This document shows positions 16,100-24,620 of a DNA stretch of 42,331 bases, one piece after another. The translations under genes were made by a program, and so were the position numbers. The stretch lies in NCBI GenBank assembly GCA_009784625.1, contig WRBI01000020.1, positions 1-42,331 of the forward strand, in the 5' to 3' direction. The notes under the pieces are model-generated. The model was not told the DNA's origin and searched no databases. It saw only the letters and a program-made list of their open reading frames with translations. Position 1 is the stretch's first letter. The number at the start of each line of letters is the position of its first letter. This stretch comes from Oscillospiraceae bacterium (lineage in GTDB: Bacteria; Bacillota; Clostridia; Oscillospirales; Ruminococcaceae).

Positions 16100-17359
16100 A
16101 TGGTAACACAAAGTACACAGAGCGCGGTGGATGTCCTAAGCCTTGCGCAGAGTGCGGGCGGTTCCAAAACGGAGAGCCAAAGCGGCGACCCTTTCAAGAG
16201 CATGTTGGAGAGCAATATGCAGGAAACGGCGTCCGGCCAGTATCAGGAAAACGCTAAGTACGGCGAGGCCGTGTCCGAAACAGCCGCACTGAAGGAAGCT
16301 GAAGACGCCCCCAAAGCCCTGCTGCCCGAAGAACTTGCCGAAGAGTTTGCAATTGCGGCCATTGACCAGGTGATCACCGGCCAGACGGCCTACATAGCGC
16401 AGACAGAAGACACCGCGGCAATCCAGACGCCGGGCGCGGCGACCCTGCAAGATAAGATTGAGGCCCCGGCCCCGGCGCAGGCTGAACAAACGCCGGTCAT
16501 CCCCGAACAGGCCAAAGCAAACGAGCTGCAAGCCCAGACAGACCCGGCCAAACAGATACAAAACGCACAGGTCCTGATAACCGGGCGCGAAGAAGAATCC
16601 GAAGTGGTTCGGCCTGCACTGGTTCGGGAAGAAACCGGAACCATCGAGCAGGGCCAGGCAAAGTTTGACCGGATGGTGGACGAAGCCAACCGCCAGCTCA
16701 ATGAAAGCAAGGAAAGTGTTCAGACCGCGCAGGCAGAATCGACTTACCGCAACGTGGCCAGAGCGGTTACATCTGAAGCGCAGGCGACACAGCCGGCAAT
16801 GGATGAAGACGCCGAAGGCCAAATCCGACAGGCAGTCCCGCAACTGACAGTCAACACGGCACCCACCCAAGGCCAGCCGACCGAACAGCCGGTGATCCCG
16901 GGGCAGGCGGCCAGCCAGTCCCCACAGGCCGGGCAGGTCAGCCAGGCAGTGGTAGAAAACCTGCAAAATGACCGCTCGGAGTTCGAAATGCAGCTGCGGC
17001 CGGAAAGCTTGGGCAAAGTCAATGTCAAGATGATACTTGAAGCCGGAAAGCTGACCGTTCAGATCGCAGCGCTCACCGCGGACGCGGCACAGGCGCTCAG
17101 GGCACAGGCCGGCGGGCTGATTCACTCGCTTCAAATGAGCGGGATTCAGGTTGAGAATGTGCAGATCGTCCAGCAGTCGGAGGAGAGTTCGAGCCAGATG
17201 AACAGCCCCTATGACTTGATGGCCGGCAGCGGCAGACAGCAGGACGGCGAAGGCCGGCAAGGCGGCGGGAACGCCACCAACGGCGACGATCAGCAAAACG
17301 AAACCACCGACCGTCAAGCCCCGCAACAACCCGAACGGCTGTTAGACACAGCAATCTAA
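16100..17359 (+). CDS. fliK: Flagellar hook-length control protein FliK
   Basis: 419-aa molecular ruler and substrate-specificity switch. The first ~285 residues are Ala/Gln/Glu/Thr-rich and low-complexity. Residues about 290-355 form the conserved hook-length control domain (FEMQLRPESLGKVNVKMILEAG, LTVQIAAL, ALRAQAGGLIHSLQMSGIQVENVQI). The tail is polar, Gly/Gln/Asn-rich. ATG 16100 is preferred to the adjacent GTG 16097 because AAGGAGG is 6 nt upstream. A ruler for an unusually large hook protein lies in the same operon. Confidence 0.93.
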   Translation: MVTQSTQSAVDVLSLAQSAGGSKTESQSGDPFKSMLESNMQETASGQYQENAKYGEAVSETAALKEAEDAPKALLPEELAEEFAIAAIDQVITGQTAYIAQTEDTAAIQTPGAATLQDKIEAPAPAQAEQTPVIPEQAKANELQAQTDPAKQIQNAQVLITGREEESEVVRPALVREETGTIEQGQAKFDRMVDEANRQLNESKESVQTAQAESTYRNVARAVTSEAQATQPAMDEDAEGQIRQAVPQLTVNTAPTQGQPTEQPVIPGQAASQSPQAGQVSQAVVENLQNDRSEFEMQLRPESLGKVNVKMILEAGKLTVQIAALTADAAQALRAQAGGLIHSLQMSGIQVENVQIVQQSEESSSQMNSPYDLMAGSGRQQDGEGRQGGGNATNGDDQQNETTDRQAPQQPERLLDTAI

Positions 17360-17386
17360 AATCACGGCAGGAAAGGAGGCAAAAAT

Positions 17387-18106
17387 ATGTCAGTAAACCC
17401 ACTTGGCAACAACCCGGACTGGTTTATCGGCAACGGCAGTTTGAACTCGAACAGCGTGATCATGGGCCGCGGCGCCGAAGAAATGGACGTCAACGACTTC
17501 TTTAACCTGTTGGCCGCCCAGCTTCGGAACCAGGATATGTTCGACCCGCAAAGCAACACCGAGTTCATTGCGCAGATGGCTCAGTTCACCACACTGCGCG
17601 GGATGCAAATCTTGCAGGAAAACCAGCTCTCGGCTTACGCGACATCCTTCGCGGGTAAACATGTAACCGTCGCCCACACCAACCCGGACGGCAGCCTGAC
17701 CAGAACCGAAGGGGTAGTATCCCGGGTCACGTTCTACGATGGTGAACCGCGGCTTATCGTGAACAACATCGCGTTCCCGGTCTTTGCGGTCATGGAAGTG
17801 CACGACCCGCTCAGAAATGTAGACGGCCCGGACAATGAGACAGGCGGACCCGGCGGTTCCGGCATCACCGACCTGAATACGGCGGCCGGATTCATCGGCA
17901 AGACGGTTACCATCCGAATCCAGGGCGAGGAAGAATACGCAGACCGCTTTACCGAAGTAACCGGGCGTGTACTGGGCGTAATGCGCGACGCGAACGGCAA
18001 CATCAACTTCCAGCTGGACGACGGCAACGAATACAACGTCAGATGGATGGTCGGTGTGAGCACCGCGACCGACGACGAGACTGAAGATGAAGCTGGCGAC
18101 GAGTAA
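17387..18106 (+). CDS. flgD: Flagellar hook assembly (capping) protein FlgD
   Basis: 239-aa hook-cap protein. The N-terminal export/assembly region is typical: MDVNDFFNLLAAQLRNQDMFDPQSNTEFIAQMAQFTTLRGMQ (about 30-70). The C-terminal domain has beta strands and a Tudor/FnIII-like region, and an acidic tail (DDETEDEAGDE). Strong Shine-Dalgarno AAGGAGG. It sits between fliK and the TIGR02530-type gene. Confidence 0.94.
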   Translation: MSVNPLGNNPDWFIGNGSLNSNSVIMGRGAEEMDVNDFFNLLAAQLRNQDMFDPQSNTEFIAQMAQFTTLRGMQILQENQLSAYATSFAGKHVTVAHTNPDGSLTRTEGVVSRVTFYDGEPRLIVNNIAFPVFAVMEVHDPLRNVDGPDNETGGPGGSGITDLNTAAGFIGKTVTIRIQGEEEYADRFTEVTGRVLGVMRDANGNINFQLDDGNEYNVRWMVGVSTATDDETEDEAGDE

Positions 18107-18138
18107 GACAGACATCACAGGCAAGATTGGTGGTTGAT

Positions 18139-18537
18139 ATGAGCGATTTGTTAAACAAATCCGGTCAAATCGCCGCCGGCCGCATAACACCGCCCAAGCC
18201 GCCCGCGATCAAAGGCGGGGCGCAGGGAACAAACTTCAGGGATATGCTCTCACAAAGGCTGGCAGTCAGTGAGACAAGAACCCGGGAGCTGACATTCTCA
18301 AAACACGCACAGGCTAGAGTGGAACAGCGGGGAGTCGAACTTACCCCCGAAGATATTGAGCGGCTGGGGCAGGCGATCAGCTTGGCCGAAGAAAAAGGCA
18401 TAAACGCCTCGCTCATCTACTTAGGTGATACCGCGTTCATCGTAAACATACCCAGTAAGGTAGTCGTAACCGTAGTAGACAGCGAGCAGCCGGAACCAAA
18501 CGTGTTCACAAATATTGACGGCGCGGTGATTTTGTAA
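18139..18537 (+). CDS. TIGR02530-type flagellar operon protein
   Basis: 132-aa protein of the family found between flgD and flgE in many Firmicutes. Conserved block: LTFSKHAQARVEQRGVELTPEDIERLGQAI, followed by a beta-rich segment (LIYLGDTAFIVNIPSKVVVTVVD). The first ~45 residues are Pro/Gly-rich and flexible. ATG 18139 fits the GGTGG spacing better than the upstream TTG at 18127. Molecular function is unknown; it may assist hook assembly. Confidence 0.85.
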   Translation: MSDLLNKSGQIAAGRITPPKPPAIKGGAQGTNFRDMLSQRLAVSETRTRELTFSKHAQARVEQRGVELTPEDIERLGQAISLAEEKGINASLIYLGDTAFIVNIPSKVVVTVVDSEQPEPNVFTNIDGAVIL

Positions 18538-18652
18538 AGACAGCCGGACCTCTTTGAGGAAGCTGAGAACTCCCGACTGATTGACGGGGTTCAACACAAA
18601 AATCACAAATACACCGCTTCACACCTTCCAAATTTAAGGAGATTACGCGTAT

Positions 18653-21022
18653 ATGATGAGGTCACTTTCCTCCGCGGTTAGCGGGCTTAGAGCTCACCAA
18701 ACCAGGATGGACGTAGTAGGTAATAACATTGCAAACGTAAATACATTCGGATTTAAAGCCAGCCGCGCGACTTTTTCCGACATCTTTTACCAGAACATAG
18801 GCTCGGCCAGCCGCCCCACCGGGCTGAGCGGCGGTACAAACCCGACCCAGATCGGTTACGGCGCGTCTATTGCCACCATTGACCTGCTCAACACACAATC
18901 GGGCATGTCCTCCACCGACCGCGCGCTGGATGTTTACATCAACGGCGACGGCATGATCGCAGTCCGCGACGCCAACAACAACCTGCTCTTCACCCGTCTT
19001 GGTATTCTTGGCTTTGACGCTGAGGGCAACCTGGTTGACTCAAACGGCAACTTTGTAATGGGTTTCCCGATGGACACCTCGACCGGTGAGGCCATTGTCA
19101 ACCCGGACGGCTCGGTGGATGTCGCCAGCCTTTCCCGCATTCAAGTGCCCCCCGCCATGCTTGACCAGATGGTCGGTATCTCGATCGCCCCGGACGGCAC
19201 CATCAACGGGATGATGCCCGGCGATATCAGCGCGTCGATGACCCAGGGCGGCCCGCTCTGGCTGCAAAATGTCACCGTGCCCGCAGACACCAACCTGATC
19301 GGCGGGATTCGGCTGGATATAACCGACCGGAAGTCGGTTGTTATGCCGGACGGAGACACCGAGGGCGATCTGACCGCCAACTGGGTTCGCTCGGTAACCG
19401 CGGCGGACGGGATTGAAGGCACTGTAAGTTTCACTTTTGACCGCACAACCCAGCGGATTATCGCCGAAGTTATTCCGGATGGCGGCGGTCAGACCATGAC
19501 CTTTAGCGGCCAGTACAGCCGCGGTGCGGAAGTTCGCCTGACCGCAGACGACGACTGGATTTTCCCGGCGTTACCGGCCACAGCCGACGCCTCTGAAATC
19601 CCTGAGCGCGAATTTAACCGGGGCCAGCTGGGCTTTGTCGTCTCCACCGACTTTACCATCCCCGCGCCGGTCGGCAACCAGAGAGACCCCCTTGGCGGCT
19701 TGACCTTTGCACTGGCAGGCGCGATCACCGCCACCGCCACAGACCGGGGCGGCAACACCATGCGCGCCACCCTTCTTCATCCGGACGGGTTCGACATGAA
19801 CGACGTTACCGGGATGCAGGAGCTGCAATTCCGGTTTGGCGAAGAGGACAGCGACGTTGTGGTGGTGACCGTCAACGGTGAAGAGTTGGCCGCGATCGGC
19901 CAGCTGCCCTACTCCAGACACGACAATGTGTTGAACCTCCGCTCTTTTGACAATAACCCCGCAGTCAGCGGCTGGCTGAGAAGCCTTTCGTTCACCGATT
20001 CGGCGCTCGACGGGTTTGGCATTGACGAGATAGCCCTTGAACTGCGGGCTACCAGACAACTCACCTTGCCCCGGATTCACAACCACCCACTGAACTTTTT
20101 GAACAATGCCACCGGAGGAGGCGGCACTGCCGTTGATGCCCTCAACGAAAGGATTCAAGCGCACCTTAACCCGCTTGTAGGCGCAGCAACGCCTCCCGTA
20201 CTGTTTAGCATCAACGCGGCCGGAGATCTGGTCGTTGAATTCGATGGAACGCATGGCGATCCGGCAGTTCAGATTCCTCCTCTGGGAACGTTTGCTATAG
20301 CCCCTGGAACTGACCCGAATACTTTCACCATAACAATCCCTGGTGCAACTCCTGCTGGCCCCTTTACGTTCATCAGCGACCCCCGGCCTCCGGCAACAAC
20401 CACACCTATCGAAATTGGGATGACCAGCCGCAACGAGATTCTTGCCAGTTTCCCCGGCAGCACCGGTCTCACCGCTCTCCCCGTTGAGTACACAACCGGA
20501 TCGAACATCAATATCCCGATTACTGATTCCACCGGTGCTGTACGGGTTCTTTCGATGGGCGTGAACGGCGCCGGCCTGCGGGATGCTTTTAATGGCGTCC
20601 TCTCTGCTGGCGGTGCTGGTGCCAGCACAGGTGCGATCACGGTAGCCGAACCGGCAGACTTTACCGAAGTGCGTGAATCCGGCTGGCTGTTCGGCGGCAA
20701 CGTGGCCAACATCAACCAGGGTTCGACCGAAGCTGTTCTGATCGGCGCGATCGCCCTCGGCCGGGTACCCAACATGGCCGCCATGGAACAATTTGGCAAC
20801 AGCTACTTTGTCACCAGCGCAAACTCAGGCGAGCCGACTTTCTTCCGCCCCGGCCTCGGCCAGACCGGCACCCTGCGCGCCGGGTTCCTTGAGATGTCAA
20901 ACGTCGACATCTCGAAAGAGTTCACCGAAATGATCGTCACACAGCGCGGGTTCCAGGCCAACACCCGCATCATCTCGGTATCCGACGAAATGCTGCAAGA
21001 GCTGGTTAACCTGCGACGCTAA
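18653..21022 (+). CDS. flgE: Flagellar hook protein FlgE, unusually long
   Basis: 789-aa hook subunit, about twice the usual 400-450 aa. N-terminal D0 signature MRSLSSAVSGLRAHQTRMDVVGNNIANVNTFGFK and C-terminal D0 helix (KEFTEMIVTQRGFQANTRIISVSDEMLQELVNL) are intact, so the frame is complete. The central ~470 residues are extra surface domains of beta-rich, Thr/Gly/Pro-rich sequence. About 20111-20660 shows more T-ending codons than the flanks, suggesting a separately acquired or fast-evolving domain. Start ATG 18653 follows AAGGAGAT. Confidence 0.95.
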   Translation: MMRSLSSAVSGLRAHQTRMDVVGNNIANVNTFGFKASRATFSDIFYQNIGSASRPTGLSGGTNPTQIGYGASIATIDLLNTQSGMSSTDRALDVYINGDGMIAVRDANNNLLFTRLGILGFDAEGNLVDSNGNFVMGFPMDTSTGEAIVNPDGSVDVASLSRIQVPPAMLDQMVGISIAPDGTINGMMPGDISASMTQGGPLWLQNVTVPADTNLIGGIRLDITDRKSVVMPDGDTEGDLTANWVRSVTAADGIEGTVSFTFDRTTQRIIAEVIPDGGGQTMTFSGQYSRGAEVRLTADDDWIFPALPATADASEIPEREFNRGQLGFVVSTDFTIPAPVGNQRDPLGGLTFALAGAITATATDRGGNTMRATLLHPDGFDMNDVTGMQELQFRFGEEDSDVVVVTVNGEELAAIGQLPYSRHDNVLNLRSFDNNPAVSGWLRSLSFTDSALDGFGIDEIALELRATRQLTLPRIHNHPLNFLNNATGGGGTAVDALNERIQAHLNPLVGAATPPVLFSINAAGDLVVEFDGTHGDPAVQIPPLGTFAIAPGTDPNTFTITIPGATPAGPFTFISDPRPPATTTPIEIGMTSRNEILASFPGSTGLTALPVEYTTGSNINIPITDSTGAVRVLSMGVNGAGLRDAFNGVLSAGGAGASTGAITVAEPADFTEVRESGWLFGGNVANINQGSTEAVLIGAIALGRVPNMAAMEQFGNSYFVTSANSGEPTFFRPGLGQTGTLRAGFLEMSNVDISKEFTEMIVTQRGFQANTRIISVSDEMLQELVNLRR

Positions 21023-21105
21023 CTTTTTAAACCATCCTGCGCCGGTGGGAGTTGATCCCACCGGCGGGGGATGACCTTATATTGATCGAAGAATGGAGAC
21101 GAAGT

Positions 21106-21297
21106 ATGGTCGAGCTAACCAAACTCAACAAGAAGACCTTCTTTTTGAACAGCGACCTGGTCGAGACAATCGAGTCAACGCCGGACACCGTGATCACCCT
21201 GCGCAACGGAAAACTGGTGCTCGTGCTCGAAACCCCTGAGACGGTTATTGAGCGCATTTCGATCTTTAAACGGAAGCTGAACGGTCTCGATTCATAA
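21106..21297 (+). CDS. flbD: Flagellar FlbD family protein (SwrD-like)
   Basis: 63-aa small protein matching the FlbD/SwrD family (VELTKLNKKTFFLNSDLVETIESTPDTVITLRNGK). In Bacillus SwrD raises flagellar power, probably through the stator, and its gene usually precedes motA. The start is ATG 21106, with TGGAG 7 nt upstream; the longer reading frame to 21052 has no family similarity. It is immediately followed by a terminator hairpin. Confidence 0.92.
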   Translation: MVELTKLNKKTFFLNSDLVETIESTPDTVITLRNGKLVLVLETPETVIERISIFKRKLNGLDS

Positions 21298-21315
21298 GGC
21301 AAAGCGCGGCTGGTA

Positions 21316-21352
21316 AAATCGGCCACGCTTAAGTCTGTTTGGCCGATTTTTT
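21316..21352 (+). terminator. Rho-independent terminator after flbD
   Basis: Stem AAATCGGCC (21316-21324) / GGCCGATTT (21341-21349), loop 16 nt, then TTTTTT. A competing hairpin AAGCGCGGC (21302-21310) / GCCACGCTT (21322-21330; 8 of 9 pairs) shares bases with the terminator's left arm, so an attenuator arrangement is possible. Confidence 0.75.
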
Positions 21353-21513
21353 GGCTTAACAAATCATTCCAGTTTAAGCCTGTGGGTGATGAGAGATTCT
21401 AAACGTATGCGGAAAGTTGAAAAAGTCCGGCAAAATTTTTTTTCAATGAATAAATATTGCGCGTGGTAACGGCATTTTTTACACAATCTTTGCCTGCGCA
21501 AAGCAAGAGTGGA

Positions 21514-21542
21514 TAGTCAAACGGCTTTATATGTGTTATAAT
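21514..21542 (+). promoter_or_regulatory. Sigma-A promoter with extended -10 upstream of fliM
   Basis: TAGTCA (21514-21519), 17 nt, TGT-TATAAT (21534-21542). Extended -10 perfect, -35 matches 4 of 6. It would start transcription near 21549, about 285 nt before fliM, making fliM-flhA partly independent of the flgB promoter. Confidence 0.7.
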
Positions 21543-21833
21543 ATACACGTGTGTCCGCGCAGAAACACGGACACCGCAAAATTGCGCAAAAACCTTTCGA
21601 TATACACCTTTTTGATGGTATTTAAATTGGCGATAACATCCCGCCGCAAACGGCCGATTAACAGTTGACAGCGGCAAGCGGATGGTGTAGAGTAGACAGT
21701 CAGGGGCGTTTTGTTCGAAGGGGTCAAGAATCCAAACCGGCTGCTGGTTGTTTTTGCCCGCAGATGAGACCTTCGCTCTTCACGAAAAGAAGTATTAAGG
21801 CCAGAGCGGCGGCCTTGGTTGGGGGGGAAATGA

Positions 21834-22823
21834 GTGGAAGTACTGTCACAAAGCCAGATTGACGATCTATTAAATTCTCTAACCTCCGGCGAAGTGGATA
21901 TCGAAGAAGCCGGCGTAGACACAGCGGCCAAAAAGGTCAAAGAGTACGACTTCCGCTCACCCAAGCGCTTTACCAAAGAACAGCTGAAAATTGTCACCAG
22001 CGTTTACGAGAATTATGCACGCCTGCTCTCTTCCTTTTTAACCGGTATGCTCAGACTTTATGTAAATGTCGAGTGCGTACACATTGAAGAGCAGCGATAC
22101 TCCGAGTTCAACAACGCACTGCCCGACTCGATCATGTCCGGGATGGGCGAGATGCGCTTTTCAGGTTCTAACGAAGAAAACAACACCCTGATTATGGATA
22201 TGTCAAAACCGGTTGCCTTCGCCATTATGGAACGCCTGTTGGGCGGGGCGGGGGACGGGCTGGACGTTGAGCGGGACTTCACCGAAATCGAAACCTCGCT
22301 GATGGAAAACGTCTTTAAAGGCGCTTACCCGCAAATGGCCGACTCTTGGGCAAACTACATTGAAGTAGACACCCTGTTTAGAAAACTTGAGACAAACGCC
22401 CGGCTGATGCAGGCGATCGGCGCGGACGAAACGGTTGTCATCTTGATGATGGATGTTCAGATGAAGGAGATAACCGGCTCAATCAATATTTGTGTACCCG
22501 CGGTCTGTCTGGAAGAAGTGCTCAAAAAGATCGACTCGCAGTACGCGCGCAACCTAAAGCGAATCAACAGCGCGGGCGATACAGAGCGCCGCGAGCTGGT
22601 AATGAAATACCTGAGCGACTCCGACTTGGAGCTGCGGTGTTTGATCGGCACAACCACGGTCACACTCGGGGATGTCATGTACCTGAATGTCGGGGACGTC
22701 TTACAGCTTAACAAGCCGGTCAGTTCCCGGGTTGACCTGTGTGTTGGACAATCCCCCTGGTTCCACGGCAAGATCGGTGTGCAAAAGAACAAAAAGGCAT
22801 TTCAGGTCATAGATGTTTTGTAG
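21834..22823 (+). CDS. fliM: Flagellar motor switch protein FliM
   Basis: 329-aa C-ring protein; binds phospho-CheY through its N-terminal EIDxLL-like peptide, here SQSQIDDLLNSL at residues 5-16. The middle domain has LLGGAGDGL, the GGxG segment that contacts FliG. The C-terminal SpoA domain (GTTTVTLGDVMYLNVGDVLQLNKPV, YLCVG-like) is complete. Start is GTG 21834 after a run of G residues (GGGGGGG). The overlapping ATG at 21830 is out of frame. Confidence 0.95.
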   Translation: MEVLSQSQIDDLLNSLTSGEVDIEEAGVDTAAKKVKEYDFRSPKRFTKEQLKIVTSVYENYARLLSSFLTGMLRLYVNVECVHIEEQRYSEFNNALPDSIMSGMGEMRFSGSNEENNTLIMDMSKPVAFAIMERLLGGAGDGLDVERDFTEIETSLMENVFKGAYPQMADSWANYIEVDTLFRKLETNARLMQAIGADETVVILMMDVQMKEITGSINICVPAVCLEEVLKKIDSQYARNLKRINSAGDTERRELVMKYLSDSDLELRCLIGTTTVTLGDVMYLNVGDVLQLNKPVSSRVDLCVGQSPWFHGKIGVQKNKKAFQVIDVL

Positions 22824-22910
22824 CCTGTATTCAATGACGAGAGTCGTTCGCCAGCCGAAACATAGTGGAAAAATAGCCGGATCGGGGACGGTTCGAGTAT
22901 TGAATATAGG
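22824..22910 (+). repeat. Long-range inverted repeat between fliM and fliY
   Basis: CCTGTATTCAAT (22824-22835) pairs with ATTGAATATAGG (22899-22910), 12 pairs counting one G-U in RNA. It encloses 63 nt that can form smaller GC-rich pairings. It begins at the fliM stop and ends 31 nt before fliY. Confidence 0.7.
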
Positions 22911-22941
22911 TTTTAAGCCCGAATAGAGAGGTGTAAACAAT

Positions 22942-24201
22942 ATGAGCGGAGACGCGACCATGAACGATTCGATCTTCTCTACTATGGAAGTTGATACAAT
23001 CGGCGAGATCATGAATATCAGCATGGGCTCTGCCGCCACAGCCGCCTCCACCCTTTTGGATAATAAGGTAACCATTACCACCCCGGTCGTAAGCGTAGTG
23101 GATCTGGATGCCTTTGAGATCAGTATGTTAGAGCCGGCGATCGCGGTAGAGATTCAATATATTGAGGGGATCGAAGGCGCAAACATCCTGCTTCTTCGCA
23201 GAGAAGACGCGATGACCATCCTGGCCCAGATGATGGGCGGGTCATTGCCCGAGGGGATGGAGATGGACGAGATGGCCCAGTCGGCCATCTGTGAGCTGAT
23301 GAACCAGATGATGGGTTCTTCCGCCACCGTCCTGAGTTGTTTCCTTGGCCGCTCGATCAATATTACCACCCCCAAAACGATCCCGATTGAGGAATGGGCA
23401 GCGTTCAAGGAAACCCACCTGCCCCACAAAGACAAACTGTTGACGATTAAGTTTACGCTGAGCATAGAAAACATTATGGAAAGCGATTTTGTCAGCGTCA
23501 TGGATATGGACCTGGCAAAAGAGATTATCGGCGTTTCGCTTAACTTTGAGTCTGACGGCGCAGAAGAAGCGCCAGGCGCCCCCGAACCGGCCGCGCCGCC
23601 ACCCCCGGCAGCCCCGCCCCCGCCTCCGGCGGCCCCGCCCCCTCCGGCTCCGCCGCCCCCGCTTGCAGATCCCGGTCAAACGACCGACCCATACGGTGGA
23701 ATGCCACCCGGGCCTCAAGCCCCACCGCCCCCAGCAGGCTACCCACCGGCAGGTTATCCGCCCCAACAACAGCCCTACTATCCGCCGCCCTATCCGGCTG
23801 CGGCGGGTTATCCGCCCCAGCATGGCGGTTATCCACCCCCGGCGGGCGGCTACGCCCCGCCACCTTATCAGGCAGCCGACCCAATTATGGTCAAAGACTA
23901 CGACTACAACGACTTTGGCGGCGCGGGCGGAATTAAAGACGCACCGCACAACATCGACCTGGTCATGAACGTGCCGGTCACCGTAACGGTCGAGCTCGGC
24001 CGAACCAAACGCAAGATCAAAGAAATACTCGAGTTTGGGCAGGGTACGGTGGTTGAGCTGGATAAACAGGCCGGCTCACAGGTTGATGTGATCGTCAACG
24101 GCCAGCTGATCGCCAAAGGCGACGTGGTTGTGGTAGACGACAACTTTTCTATCCGTATTACCGAAATCTTAAAGGCACGCGATTCGCTCACTATGCTGTA
24201 G
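22942..24201 (+). CDS. fliY: Flagellar motor switch phosphatase FliY
   Basis: 419-aa fusion of a CheC-like domain with a FliN (SpoA) domain. Residues about 15-200 contain two phosphatase motifs, E-x2-N in IGEIMNISMGSAA and in ICELMNQMMGSSA, each followed by a proline as in CheC. It should dephosphorylate CheY-P at the motor. Residues about 212-312 are an exceptionally Pro/Gly/Tyr-rich linker (PPPPAAP, AGYPPAGYPPQQQ). The C-terminal ~80 residues form the C-ring SpoA domain (NVPVTVTVELGRTKRKIKEILEFGQGTVVELD). Good Shine-Dalgarno AGAGGTG. It is next to cheY, consistent with its substrate. Confidence 0.95.
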   Translation: MSGDATMNDSIFSTMEVDTIGEIMNISMGSAATAASTLLDNKVTITTPVVSVVDLDAFEISMLEPAIAVEIQYIEGIEGANILLLRREDAMTILAQMMGGSLPEGMEMDEMAQSAICELMNQMMGSSATVLSCFLGRSINITTPKTIPIEEWAAFKETHLPHKDKLLTIKFTLSIENIMESDFVSVMDMDLAKEIIGVSLNFESDGAEEAPGAPEPAAPPPPAAPPPPPAAPPPPAPPPPLADPGQTTDPYGGMPPGPQAPPPPAGYPPAGYPPQQQPYYPPPYPAAAGYPPQHGGYPPPAGGYAPPPYQAADPIMVKDYDYNDFGGAGGIKDAPHNIDLVMNVPVTVTVELGRTKRKIKEILEFGQGTVVELDKQAGSQVDVIVNGQLIAKGDVVVVDDNFSIRITEILKARDSLTML

Positions 24202-24245
24202 GGATTTGGTAAACCAACACAAATTATATTTAGGTGGTGCAACAA

Positions 24246-24605
24246 ATGGCAAAAATTTTGGTTGTTGACGACGCGGCTTTTATGCGTATGATGATCAAAG
24301 ACACACTGAATAAACTCGGGTACGATGACGTTGAGGAAGCGGCAGACGGCGCGATCGCCGTTGAAAAATTCCAACAACTCAGCCCTGACCTGGTCATGCT
24401 GGATGTAACCATGCCCAACCTGGACGGCATCGGCGCGCTCAAGGCGATCAAACAGCTTAACCCAAGCGCTAAAGTCGTCATGTGTTCGGCGATGGGCCAA
24501 GAGGCAATGGTTGTCGAAGCGATCAAGCTGGGCGCTTTGGATTTTATTGTCAAGCCGTTTAAACCCGACCGCATTGCGAAGACTATGAAGGTGGTCTTGG
24601 GATAG
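24246..24605 (+). CDS. cheY: Chemotaxis response regulator CheY
   Basis: 119-aa single receiver domain. Acidic pocket D8-D9, phospho-acceptor D53 (MLDVTMP), switch S81 (MCSAMGQ) and K103 (VKPF) are all in place. When phosphorylated by CheA it binds FliM/FliY and alters rotation. Start ATG 24246 (MAKILVVDD) has TAGGTGG 8 nt upstream; the reading frame begins slightly earlier without support. CheA is not in the window. Confidence 0.96.
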   Translation: MAKILVVDDAAFMRMMIKDTLNKLGYDDVEEAADGAIAVEKFQQLSPDLVMLDVTMPNLDGIGALKAIKQLNPSAKVVMCSAMGQEAMVVEAIKLGALDFIVKPFKPDRIAKTMKVVLG

Positions 24606-24620
24606 GGCGTGTTGTAAAAG

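Larger units (their letters stand above)
21298..21833. other. Gap between flbD and fliM
   Basis: 536 bp with no convincing gene. It holds overlapping hairpins and a terminator (21302-21352), an AT-rich part (about 21420-21480), an extended -10 promoter (21514-21542) and a ~285-nt leader whose first part folds (GTGTCCG/CGGACAC). motA, motB and fliL, often in this position in related operons, are absent. Confidence 0.75.

Noticed and set aside
16136-17329. 397-codon minus-strand open frame opposite fliK
   Set aside because: Shadow of the GC-rich fliK frame; no ribosome binding site or family similarity.
19571-20791. 406-codon minus-strand open frame opposite flgE
   Set aside because: Antisense to a clearly conserved hook gene; composition typical of a shadow frame.
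21610-21660. SigD promoter in the fliM leader (GGCGATAA, GGCCGATTA)
   Set aside because: No TAAA at the required 15-nt spacing.
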